Assembly: GCF_900454025.1 (NCBI RefSeq)
Contig: NZ_UGQM01000001.1
Span: 4,836,001-4,900,000 of the forward strand
Direction: 5' to 3'
DNA length: 64,000 nt
From: Mycolicibacterium gilvum
GTDB lineage: Bacteria; Actinomycetota; Actinomycetes; Mycobacteriales; Mycobacteriaceae
Both the position numbers and the translations under genes were made by a program. This document shows, one piece after another, positions 26,360 through 33,472 of the stretch (the first letter of the stretch is position 1; every line of letters starts with the position of its first letter). The notes below the pieces were generated by a model. That model was given only the letters and a program-made list of their open reading frames with translations, searched no databases and had not been told where the DNA came from.

Positions 26360-26381
26360 AACTCGCTGGAAGGAACCTGAA

Positions 26382-26630
26382 ATGAAGGCTCGCCTGAGCA
26401 CCCTCGCCGCCCTCCTCGTCGCCGGCGGCGCCGCCGCGGCGATCGCCGCCGCGCCGGCCGCGCTCGCGCAGCCGAACTGCTCCACGACATCAGCAGGCGC
26501 CGGGGGCCGGACCGAGGTGTGCCAGTCGCCCGGTCACGCTCAGATCAGCTCCACCCCCGGGGTGTACGCGCAGCCGTGGTACGGCGGCGGCTTCTTCCGG
26601 TGGGAACGCTACGGCCCCTACATCTTCTGA
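26382..26630 (+). CDS. Small secreted protein, paralogue of the next gene
   Basis: 82 residues. A Sec signal peptide with a long Ala-rich hydrophobic core (LAALLVAGGAAAAIAAAPAA) ends near ALAQ. The mature part has two Cys (QPNC and EVC) about 15 residues apart and an aromatic Gly/Tyr/Trp-rich end. GGAAGG precedes the ATG at a good distance. It shares the arrangement signal-C-x(n)-C-Q-I-(I)-S-T-P with the downstream protein. Function unknown. Confidence 0.75.
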   Translation: MKARLSTLAALLVAGGAAAAIAAAPAALAQPNCSTTSAGAGGRTEVCQSPGHAQISSTPGVYAQPWYGGGFFRWERYGPYIF

Positions 26631-26644
26631 TCGGACGATCGGAC

Positions 26645-26890
26645 ATGACGACCGCCTCGCGTCTACTCCTCGGGCTCGCCGCGAGCCTCGGATTCCTGGC
26701 GGTCGCCGCGGCTCCCCTCGCCGCCGCGGCGCCGGACTGCTCGAATGTCGGCAAGACGGTGACGTTCTGTCAGACCAACGGCAGCACCCAGATCATCAGC
26801 ACTCCGCCCCCGTGGAATTACGGCGGCTGGACCGGAATCGGTTACTGGCCGCTGGTCGGCGCCTACGGCGTCGGAGTCGGCCCCTGGTAG
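26645..26890 (+). CDS. Small secreted protein, paralogue of the previous gene
   Basis: 81 residues. The signal peptide (LLLGLAASLGFLAVAAAPLAAA) is followed by APDCSNVGKTVTFC, then QIISTPPPWNYGGW and an aromatic tail. It lies 14 bp after the previous gene. The match in Cys spacing and in the STPP / STPG segment indicates a tandem duplication. I do not recognise a function; a cell-envelope location is likely. Confidence 0.75.
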   Translation: MTTASRLLLGLAASLGFLAVAAAPLAAAAPDCSNVGKTVTFCQTNGSTQIISTPPPWNYGGWTGIGYWPLVGAYGVGVGPW

Positions 26891-26919
26891 CCCACCCCGC
26901 GATGGTCCCCGCCAAAGGT

Positions 26920-26933
26920 TTCGGCTAGCCTAA
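26920..26933 (+). promoter_or_regulatory. DtxR/MntR-like palindrome before the Nramp gene
   Basis: GGCTAGCC (26923-26930) is a perfect palindrome extended to TTCGGCTAGCCTAA with one mismatched pair. It resembles the TTAGG-type boxes of mycobacterial DtxR-family metal regulators (IdeR, MntR). It lies 38 bp upstream of the transporter start, where a metal-loaded repressor would block transcription. Confidence 0.5.
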
Positions 26934-26970
26934 CTTTTCTATTCGCCGTTCCGGATAGAAGAGGGGTGTC

Positions 26971-28194
26971 GTGACCCAGGACGTCCGACCACAGACGAGG
27001 CGTTGGCTGCTGCTCGGACCGGCGTTCGTCGCCGCGATCGCCTACGTCGATCCCGGCAACGTCGCAGCCAACGTCAGCGCCGGCGCGCAGTTCGGGTTTC
27101 TCCTCGTCTGGGTGATCGTCGCCGCGAACCTGATGGCCTGCCTCGTGCAGTATCTGTCGGCGAAGCTCGGCCTGGTGACGGGGTGCTCGCTCCCCGAGGC
27201 GGTCGGCGGCCGGATGAGTCGCAAGACCCGGCTCGCCTACTGGGTGCAGGCCGAATTGGTCGCGATGGCAACCGATCTCGCCGAAGTCGTGGGCGGGGCG
27301 ATCGCGCTGTACCTGTTGTTCGATCTACCCCTGCTCGTCGGCGGGATGATCACCGGCGCTGTCTCGCTGATCCTGTTGATCGTCAAGGATGTTCGCGGGC
27401 AAAGGGTCTTCGAACGGGTCATCACCGGCCTGCTGATGGTCATCGCGATCGGATTTCTCACCAGCCTGTTCGCGGCCTCCCCTCCGGTGGGCGCCGCGGC
27501 CGAGGGACTGATACCGCGTTTCGACGGCGCGGAGAGCGTGCTGCTGGCCGCTGCGATGCTCGGCGCGACGGTGATGCCTCACGCGGTCTATCTGCACTCC
27601 GGCCTGGCCCGCGACCGGCACGGCCACCCCGGGCCCGGCGAACCCCGGCGCGCACTGCTGCGCATCACCCGCTGGGATGTCGGCATCGCGATGCTGGTCG
27701 CCGGAGCCGTCAACCTGTCGATGCTCCTTGTCGCGGCGACCAACCTGCAGGGCATCGAGAACACCGATTCCATTGAGGGCGCCCACGCCGCGGTGCAGAG
27801 CACACTCGGCAGCACCGTCGCGCTGCTCTTCGCGATCGGCCTGCTCGCATCGGGTCTGGCGTCGTCCTCGGTCGGCGCCTACGCCGGCGCGATGATCATG
27901 CAGGGCCTGCTTCGACGGTCGGTCCCACTGCTCGCCCGTCGGCTCATCACGCTGATCCCCGCGCTGGTGATCCTGGCGGTGGGTGTCGACCCCAGTCGCG
28001 CACTGGTGCTGTCACAGGTCGTGCTGTCGTTCGGCATCCCGTTCGCACTGATTCCACTGGTGCGGCTCACGGCCGATCGGGCCTTGATGGGCGCCGACGT
28101 GAACCATCGCGTCACGACGGCTCTCGGCTGGATCGTCGCGGGCCTGATCACGGTCCTGAACGTGGTGCTGATCTACCTGACGATCTGGGGCTGA
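26971..28194 (+). CDS. mntH: Nramp-family divalent metal (Mn2+/Fe2+) transporter MntH
   Basis: 407 residues and 11 or so membrane helices. The family metal-site motif DPGNVAANV is in helix 1 (residues 24-32), and helix 6 has MPHAVYLHS. It imports Mn2+ (and Fe2+) with protons across the inner membrane. GTG 26971 follows GAGGGG at 26961-26966. The metal-box-like palindrome upstream fits control by an Mn or Fe sensor. It is convergent with the small membrane protein gene. Confidence 0.95.
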   Translation: MTQDVRPQTRRWLLLGPAFVAAIAYVDPGNVAANVSAGAQFGFLLVWVIVAANLMACLVQYLSAKLGLVTGCSLPEAVGGRMSRKTRLAYWVQAELVAMATDLAEVVGGAIALYLLFDLPLLVGGMITGAVSLILLIVKDVRGQRVFERVITGLLMVIAIGFLTSLFAASPPVGAAAEGLIPRFDGAESVLLAAAMLGATVMPHAVYLHSGLARDRHGHPGPGEPRRALLRITRWDVGIAMLVAGAVNLSMLLVAATNLQGIENTDSIEGAHAAVQSTLGSTVALLFAIGLLASGLASSSVGAYAGAMIMQGLLRRSVPLLARRLITLIPALVILAVGVDPSRALVLSQVVLSFGIPFALIPLVRLTADRALMGADVNHRVTTALGWIVAGLITVLNVVLIYLTIWG

Positions 28195-28201
28195 GGAAGT
28201 C

Positions 28202-28420
28202 CTACTCGAAAGCGCCCGCGACCACGACAGCCCCGACGAAGGCCATGATGCAGGCGAGCGTGGCGTAGGTGGCGGGCCCGTGTGTGCGGACGAGGTACGG
28301 ACGGTCGTCGGGCCTGGGTTGCCTGCGCTTGTTGGCCCACCCCACGGCGACGACCGCAGCGTTGAAGAACGCCACGACCACTGCGGCCACGACAAGCGAT
28401 CCGGCGACTGCGGACGACAC
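28202..28420 (-). CDS. Small two-helix membrane protein
   Basis: 72 residues with two hydrophobic segments (AGSLVVAAVVVAFFNAAVVAVGW and ATYATLACIMAFVGAVVVAG) separated by a short Arg/Pro-rich loop. GTG 28420 has AGGGGG at a normal distance. It lies 7 bp after mntH on the other strand. I do not recognise a family; length and codon pattern make it a credible gene. Confidence 0.55.
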   Translation of the reverse strand: MSSAVAGSLVVAAVVVAFFNAAVVAVGWANKRRQPRPDDRPYLVRTHGPATYATLACIMAFVGAVVVAGAFE

Positions 28421-28557
28421 TCATTCCCCCTGGGTTATCCCGAGTAATTCGTCAATCCTTGCATTTCTAGCAAATTCGGCAACTCATGGGAAATCCGCCT
28501 AAAATTGAGTGTTTGCGACCGCCGCCGGCATGCAGCCGACCGAGGTGAGGAGAGTTT

Positions 28558-29661
28558 TTGTCTGCCCAGGTCACGGACCGCGACACGGCCGGGGACGTTC
28601 GGCACAACTACTTTGCGTACGGATCGAACCTCTGTGCGCGGCAGATGGCCCGACGCTGCCCGGACGCCACCGATCCCCGGCCGGCGACTCTGGCCGACCA
28701 CGACTGGCTCATCAACGAGCGCGGCGTGGCCACCATCGAGCCGTTCACGGGCAGCGAGGTGCACGGGGTCGTGTGGCAGGTGTCCGACCGCGATCTCGCC
28801 ACCCTCGACAGCGCCGAGGGCGTCCCGGTCCGCTACCGCCGGGATGAGATGACGGTGCTCACCGCCGCCGGTCCGTCACCGGCGTGGGTGTACATCGACC
28901 ACCGGGTGGAGCCTGGTCCGCCGCGGCCGGGTTACCTGGAACGCATCCTCGACGGCGCCCATCATCACGGGCTGCCACGACGGTGGATCCAGTTCCTCGA
29001 ACGCTGGGATCCGGCGAACTGGCCGCAACGTCGCGAGGACCGGCATGCCTCGGGACCACAGACACTCTCGGAACTTCTCGCGGACCCGGCCGTGACCGAG
29101 GAGTCGGTGCTGAGATCCCGCTTCGGGTTCCTGGCGATCCACGGCGGTGGACTCGAGCGGATGACCGACGTCATCGCCGAACGCGCCGCCGACGCCGCCG
29201 GGGCCTCGGTATACGTGGTGCGCCACCCCGACCAGTACCCGTACCATCTGTCGTCGGCGCGATACGACCCGGCACATTCACCACGGCTCGCCGAGTTCCT
29301 CGACCACGTCGACGTCGCGGTGTCGCTGCACGGCTACGGTCGCATCGGCCGCAGCACCCAGTTGCTCGCCGGCGGACGCAACCGCGCCCTGGCCGAGCAT
29401 GTGGCGACTCATCTGGAGATTCCCGGCTACCGGGCGCTCACCGATCTGACGACTATCCCGGCGGAACTTCGCGGCCTGCATCCCGACAACCCGGTGAACC
29501 GGACCAGGGGCGGCGGCACGCAACTGGAACTCTCGGCGCGGGTGCGCGGGACCAGTCCGCGCAGCGCCGTTCCGAGCGACGACGGACTGTGTCCGGCCAC
29601 CTCGGTTCTGGTCCAGGGGCTGACCGCCGCCGCGCGGTCCTGGACGCTGCCGCCGCGCTGA
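28558..29661 (+). CDS. Gamma-glutamylcyclotransferase-like domain fused to a poly-gamma-glutamate hydrolase-like domain
   Basis: 367 residues from TTG 28558, supported by GAGGAGAG just upstream. Residues about 17-130 form a GGCT/AIG2-like domain that starts NYFAYGSNLC. Residues about 170-340 match the PF05908-type poly-gamma-glutamate hydrolase/phage-replication family: GFLAIHGGGLE carries the zinc His and Glu, and later SLHGYGR and GNRALAEH-like segments follow. Both domains act on gamma-glutamyl bonds, so the fusion may release and cyclise glutamate from gamma-glutamyl polymers. This combination is unusual to me. Confidence 0.75.
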   Translation: MSAQVTDRDTAGDVRHNYFAYGSNLCARQMARRCPDATDPRPATLADHDWLINERGVATIEPFTGSEVHGVVWQVSDRDLATLDSAEGVPVRYRRDEMTVLTAAGPSPAWVYIDHRVEPGPPRPGYLERILDGAHHHGLPRRWIQFLERWDPANWPQRREDRHASGPQTLSELLADPAVTEESVLRSRFGFLAIHGGGLERMTDVIAERAADAAGASVYVVRHPDQYPYHLSSARYDPAHSPRLAEFLDHVDVAVSLHGYGRIGRSTQLLAGGRNRALAEHVATHLEIPGYRALTDLTTIPAELRGLHPDNPVNRTRGGGTQLELSARVRGTSPRSAVPSDDGLCPATSVLVQGLTAAARSWTLPPR

Positions 29662-29683
29662 GACGCACGTCCCCAACACCCAC

Positions 29684-29711
29684 CCATCCATCCGTGGTGC
29701 GGCTCCGAATA
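29684..29711 (+). promoter_or_regulatory. SigK-type promoter of the DUF1365-sigK-rskA operon
   Basis: CCATCC at 29684-29689, 16 bases, then CGAATA at 29706-29711. This matches the SigK -35/-10 pattern I recall from M. tuberculosis mpt70/mpt83 and the sigK region. The GTG start at 29719 is only 7 bases past the -10 end, so the transcript would be leaderless. The arrangement implies autoregulation. Confidence 0.65.
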
Positions 29712-29718
29712 GGGATAT

Positions 29719-30594
29719 GTGAACCCCATTCGCACACTCGACCGGCCGATTGCCGTCGCCCCGGCGGCGCGTGACCTGGATGAAGACCGGCCGGCCCGGC
29801 GGCGTAGGGCCGCGTCCGTCCCGCGCGTCGGCGCCGCGCTGTACCGTACGCGGATCACCCACCTGCGGCGCACGCCAGTGCACCACTACTTCGAACAGCG
29901 CAGCTACAGCTGGTTCGTCGATCTCGACGCGCTGCCCCGGGTGCCCGGGTGGCTTCGCCCGTTCGCGAGGTTCGAGGCCCGCGATCATCTGTGGGACGCA
30001 CCCGTCGACACGTTGCGCGGGCGCATCGACGCCTTTCTCGCCGGCAAGGGCATCGATCTGCACGGTGGTCGGGTGACCGCGCTGTTGCAGCCGCGGGTGC
30101 TCGGGCATGTCTTCAACCCGCTCACCCTGTACTGGTGCCACGACGCGACCGGGGTGTTGCGGTGGGTGGTCGCCGAAGTGCAGAACACCCACGGCGAACG
30201 CCACGCGTATCTGATGCCGCCGACCTCTGCGGACCGTCCGGCGGTCGTGGACAAGAAGCTGTACATGTCGCCGTTCACCGGGGTCGACGGCTGCTACCTG
30301 GTGCGTGCTCCTGAGCCCGAAGAGCAACTCGACGTGACGATTTCGCTGCTGCGCGACGATCAGCCCGCGTTCGTCGCCACCTGGCGCGGCGCCCGTCGTC
30401 CGGCGGGGGCCCGCCAGATCATGGCCATGCAGGTGCTCTCCCCCGTGGCCCCGCTGATGAGCATGCTGAGCATGCGCGTGCAGGGTGCCCTGCTGCGGCT
30501 GCGGCGGGTCCCGACGATTCCGCATCCGAACGCCCGGCCCGCACGCGACCGGCGCAAGATTCCGTCGACACCACTGATGAGATGTCCACAATGA
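29719..30594 (+). CDS. DUF1365 family protein, first gene of the sigK operon
   Basis: 291 residues. LYRTRITHLRRTPVHHYFEQ near residue 41-60 and the strongly conserved GHVFNPLTLYWC and AEVQNTHGERHAYL are the DUF1365 landmarks. In M. tuberculosis the homologue (Rv0448c) lies upstream of sigK with two more genes between; here it abuts sigK directly. Its stop overlaps the probable sigK start as ATGA (30591-30594). The family is associated with fatty-acid/cyclopropane genes, but the activity is not known. Confidence 0.88.
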   Translation: MNPIRTLDRPIAVAPAARDLDEDRPARRRRAASVPRVGAALYRTRITHLRRTPVHHYFEQRSYSWFVDLDALPRVPGWLRPFARFEARDHLWDAPVDTLRGRIDAFLAGKGIDLHGGRVTALLQPRVLGHVFNPLTLYWCHDATGVLRWVVAEVQNTHGERHAYLMPPTSADRPAVVDKKLYMSPFTGVDGCYLVRAPEPEEQLDVTISLLRDDQPAFVATWRGARRPAGARQIMAMQVLSPVAPLMSMLSMRVQGALLRLRRVPTIPHPNARPARDRRKIPSTPLMRCPQ

Positions 30595-31175
30595 CGGCAT
30601 CGGCGCTGGTGGCCGATAGGGTGTTGCTCGTGACCGCCGAACTCGACGCACTGTTGCGCCAGGTGGCCCGCCGAGATGCCGACGCGTTCGCCGCGTTCTA
30701 CGACCAGACTCGTTCCCGGGTGTTCGGACTCGTGACGAGGGTGCTTCGAGATCCCGGCTACAGCGAGGAAACGACGCAGGACGTGTACCTGCAGGTCTGG
30801 CGCACCGCTGAGAACTACGACCCGTCAGCCGGGTCCCCGCTGGCCTGGCTGCTGACGCTGGCACACCGGCGCGCGGTCGACCGCGTGCGCTCCGAGGAGG
30901 CCGCGAGCACGCGCGACTCCCGCTACGGCGCGGCGACGATCGAAACACCCACGGACCACGTCTCCGACGCGGCGATCCTCAGCGACGAACGTCAACGGGT
31001 GACCGACTGCCTGGGCGCGCTGACCGACACTCAACGTGAGTGCATCCAGCTCGCTTATTACGACGGCCTGACGTACGTCCAGGTCTCCGAGCGCCTTGCG
31101 ACCAACCTCGCGACGATCAAGTCCCGGATGCGCGATGCGATCCGTGGCCTGAAGAGATGCATGGGGGTCACATGA
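30591..31175 (+). CDS. sigK: ECF RNA polymerase sigma factor SigK
   Basis: 194 residues from ATG 30591 (an in-frame ATG at 30582 adds three). Region 2 is [21 protein letters not shown] through [13 protein letters not shown], and region 4 is [26 protein letters not shown] with [17 protein letters not shown]. The sequence is close to my memory of M. tuberculosis SigK. It directs transcription of secreted redox-related antigens and of its own operon. The stop overlaps the rskA ATG (ATGA, 31172-31175). Confidence 0.93.
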   Translation: MTASALVADRVLLVTAELDALLRQVARRDADAFAAFYDQTRSRVFGLVTRVLRDPGYSEETTQDVYLQVWRTAENYDPSAGSPLAWLLTLAHRRAVDRVRSEEAASTRDSRYGAATIETPTDHVSDAAILSDERQRVTDCLGALTDTQRECIQLAYYDGLTYVQVSERLATNLATIKSRMRDAIRGLKRCMGVT

Positions 31176-31885
31176 CCGATCCACAGAACGACCTGTTGTC
31201 CCTGGCGACGCCGTACGCGTTGCACGCCGTCAGCGCTGCCGAGGCCGCCGAGATCGACCGCCAACTCGACGCCGCGCCACCTGATGTGGCCGATGCGTTC
31301 GCCGCGGAGGTGCGCGCAGTGCGCGAGACGATGGCCGTGATCGCCTCGGCGACAGCGGTCGAACCGCCCGCCCATCTGCGCGACGAGATCCTGCGCCAAA
31401 TCACCGAAGACCGGGTGCGGACATTGCCCTCGCCGCGGCCGCGGCGCTGGTCGCGCGCGGCGCTGTCGGCGGCCGCCGCGGTCTTCATCGGCGTCGGCGC
31501 GCTGGGTGTCGGCTATGCGCTGCGTCCGGCGTCCGAGCCGACCACGGCCGAGCAGATCTTCGCGGCGCCCGATGTGCAGACGGTGTCCGGAGAGATCCCC
31601 GGGGGCGGCACAGCGACCGTGGTGTTCTCCCGCGAGCGCAATTCCGGTGTGCTGGTGATGAACAACGTGACCCCACCGCAGCCCGGGACCGTCTACCAGA
31701 TGTGGCTCATCGACACCGACGGTCCGCATTCGGCAGGCACCATGGACTCCGAGTCCGTCGCTCCGTCGACCACCGCCGTGATCCCCGACCTCGGAGGGTC
31801 CAAGACGTTGGCTTTCACCATCGAGCCGCCCGGCGGGTCGGCTCAGCCGACCAGTCCGGTGTTCGCGGAACTGCCGCTGATCTGA
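31172..31885 (+). CDS. rskA: Anti-sigma-K factor RskA
   Basis: 237 residues. The N-terminal cytoplasmic anti-sigma domain ([22 protein letters not shown]) is followed by one membrane helix (about residues 94-113, [20 protein letters not shown]) and an extracytoplasmic domain with the RskA/anti-sigma-K motif [17 protein letters not shown]. It holds SigK inactive at the membrane until regulated proteolysis. Translational coupling to sigK keeps the pair balanced. No mpt70/mpt83-type gene follows; an IS3 element does. Confidence 0.93.
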   Translation: MTDPQNDLLSLATPYALHAVSAAEAAEIDRQLDAAPPDVADAFAAEVRAVRETMAVIASATAVEPPAHLRDEILRQITEDRVRTLPSPRPRRWSRAALSAAAAVFIGVGALGVGYALRPASEPTTAEQIFAAPDVQTVSGEIPGGGTATVVFSRERNSGVLVMNNVTPPQPGTVYQMWLIDTDGPHSAGTMDSESVAPSTTAVIPDLGGSKTLAFTIEPPGGSAQPTSPVFAELPLI

Positions 31886-31906
31886 CCGCTCACCCGGTCA
31901 CCCCCC

Positions 31907-31922
31907 GCCGAAATTGCATTCC
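31907..31922 (+). repeat. Left arm of a 16-bp inverted repeat surrounding the IS3 element
   Basis: GCCGAAATTGCATTCC here is the exact reverse complement of 33455-33470. Just inside, GGGC (31927-31930) pairs with GCCC (33449-33452). Before the IS arrived, the two arms would have formed a terminator-like hairpin between convergent rskA and the ybdK gene. Confidence 0.85.
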
Positions 31923-32002
31923 GGCAGGGCATTACTCGGCTTTTCCCTGATGGCCCTCTTTGCCACGCTCATTGTGAGTCAGTGGGAGTCAGTGCGAAGG
32001 GG

Positions 32003-32443
32003 ATGAGTGTGTCGATCAGTGCAGGGTTCAGTATCGCCGAGATTCGTGAGTTCGTTGTCGAGTATCAGCGGGTGCCTCATGGGCAGAAGGGGTCGTGGCT
32101 TGCTGCTTCAGGGGTCTCTGGCGGTCAGTTCAGACGGTGGCAGGCCGCAGTGTTTAGCGGTGACCTCGACCGTGGCCTGATTCCGCGAGAAGGTAGTGAG
32201 ATGACAGTTCCCCCGGCGCTGCGCAAAGCGTTGGCCAAAGTTGATGCAGCCAGGCAGGACCGCGACGAGGCCGAACTCGCTCAGCTACGAGAGCGAGTTC
32301 GCGAGCTCGAGGCAACCAACGAGGCTTTGGGAAAAGCTATCGGGCTCTTGCACACGATGAGCGCGCACGAGCCCGACGCAGCCCCGACGATCCACGATCT
32401 CGACGATTCATCGACGCCGAGAACGGACTTGTCACCGAGTTGA
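32003..32443 (+). CDS. IS3-family OrfA (transposase DNA-binding subunit)
   Basis: 146 residues. The N-terminal part (IAEIREFVVEYQRVPHGQKG, WLAASGVSGGQFRRWQAAV) resembles a helix-turn-helix. The C-terminal half has a heptad-like Leu-rich coiled coil (LAQLRERVRELEATNEALGKAI) typical of OrfA dimerisation. ATG 32003 or GTG 32009 may start it. The slippery heptamer GGGAAAA at 32329-32335 allows -1 frameshifting into orfB. The OrfA stop overlaps a TTG (TTGA, 32440-32443). Confidence 0.75.
   Translation: MSVSISAGFSIAEIREFVVEYQRVPHGQKGSWLAASGVSGGQFRRWQAAVFSGDLDRGLIPREGSEMTVPPALRKALAKVDAARQDRDEAELAQLRERVRELEATNEALGKAIGLLHTMSAHEPDAAPTIHDLDDSSTPRTDLSPS
32329..32335 (+). promoter_or_regulatory. Programmed -1 ribosomal frameshift site (GGGAAAA)
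   Basis: The heptamer reads G GGA AAA in the OrfA frame, the X XXY YYZ pattern. After a -1 shift the orfB frame has no stop from 32335 through 32440 and continues into orfB, encoding a linker that contains RRFIDAENGLVTEL just before the recognisable orfB sequence. The product would be the OrfAB fusion transposase. Confidence 0.7.
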
Positions 32444-33444
32444 CCGCGGCGATCGGTTCGCAACGTCAGGCGCTGGCGATGATCGATCTGTCGCGTTCGA
32501 CGTGGCATTACCGGACCAACCCGCGCCCGCCGGTCAGCGACCCGCTGCCGCAGAAGCATCGGGCTTACCCATCGCGCATCGATGAGGCCGACCGGGCAGT
32601 GATCCGAGACAAGATCCTCGCCGGCTGGGAGGCGGGCAGCTCGGTGGACCATGCGTTCGCCGCCAGCTGGGACGAGGGCGTGATGTTGGCCTCGCGGCGT
32701 TCCTGGTGGCGGATCGCCGCCGCGATCGAGGACCAAAGTGCGCGCCCAGTCGCACCGACCCGCTCGACGAGCAAGACGCCCCGGCAGGCGCCGGTACTCA
32801 AAGCGACAGGACCACAACAGATCTGGAGTTGGGACATCACCGACCTGCGCAGCCCGTGGCGCGGTGTGGCGTTCAAGGCGTACTCGATCCTTGACATCTA
32901 CTCCCGCAAGATCGTGGGCTGGCGCGTGGAGGAACGGGAATGCGACGACCTCGCCGTGGACATGTTCGAAGCCGCGTTCGCCGGGCACGGCCTCCCCGCG
33001 GTCGTGCACGCCGATTCCGGGCCGGCGATGCGCTCGACGGTCCTCAAAGACCTCCTGGCCGGTCTCAAGATTGGCCAAACCCATAACCGGCCCCGGGTCA
33101 GCAATGACAACCCGTTCTCCGAATCGGAGTTCCGCACGATGAAGTACCGACCGAACTATCCCGGTGTCTTCACAGATCTTGACTCCGCCCGCGCCTGGGT
33201 GAGCGCCTACGTGTCCTGGTACAACCAGCATCACCGCCACAGCGGCGTCGAACTGTTCACCCCAGACTCCGTCCACGACGGCACGTGGGCGCAGCTCTGG
33301 GACCGACGAGACACCGCCCTACAGGCCTACTACGACGCTCACCCCGAACGGTTCCGCAACCGTCCACGAACCAAAAGCCCCAGCCCCGTCGTCGGCATCA
33401 ACCTCCCCACCGAAAACGACCCCGACCGACTCCAAGCAGCTTGA
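32440..33444 (+). CDS. IS3-family OrfB (integrase-like transposase)
   Basis: 334 residues as a separate frame from TTG 32440, but more likely made as an OrfAB fusion by -1 frameshift. The rve integrase core shows the DDE triad: Asp in WSWDITDLRSP, Asp in VHADSGPAM, and Glu in NPFSESEFRTMKY, followed by WYNQHHRHSG. The frame is intact, so the element may still be active. Confidence 0.88.
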   Translation: MTAAIGSQRQALAMIDLSRSTWHYRTNPRPPVSDPLPQKHRAYPSRIDEADRAVIRDKILAGWEAGSSVDHAFAASWDEGVMLASRRSWWRIAAAIEDQSARPVAPTRSTSKTPRQAPVLKATGPQQIWSWDITDLRSPWRGVAFKAYSILDIYSRKIVGWRVEERECDDLAVDMFEAAFAGHGLPAVVHADSGPAMRSTVLKDLLAGLKIGQTHNRPRVSNDNPFSESEFRTMKYRPNYPGVFTDLDSARAWVSAYVSWYNQHHRHSGVELFTPDSVHDGTWAQLWDRRDTALQAYYDAHPERFRNRPRTKSPSPVVGINLPTENDPDRLQAA

Positions 33445-33454
33445 CATCGCCCGT

Positions 33455-33470
33455 GGAATGCAATTTCGGC
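33455..33470 (+). repeat. Right arm of the 16-bp inverted repeat surrounding the IS3 element
   Basis: GGAATGCAATTTCGGC, the exact reverse complement of 31907-31922. It ends two bases before the stop codon of the minus-strand ligase gene, so it also works as that gene's downstream hairpin arm. Confidence 0.85.
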
Positions 33471-33472
33471 GA

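Larger units (their letters stand above)
31973..33446 (+). mobile_element. IS3-family insertion sequence
   Basis: Two overlapping genes orfA/orfB with a DDE transposase. Putative ends are TGTGAGTCAGTGGGAGTC on the left and, read inward from the right, TGTCAAGCTGCTTGGAGTC; these agree at TGT and GGAGTC with a gap. I found no convincing target duplication, so the ends are approximate. The element lies between the two arms of an older hairpin. Confidence 0.8.

Noticed and set aside
31971..32002. Upstream GTG start (31982) for IS3 orfA
   Set aside because: Sequence before 32003 overlaps the likely terminal inverted repeat; ATG 32003 or GTG 32009 fits better.
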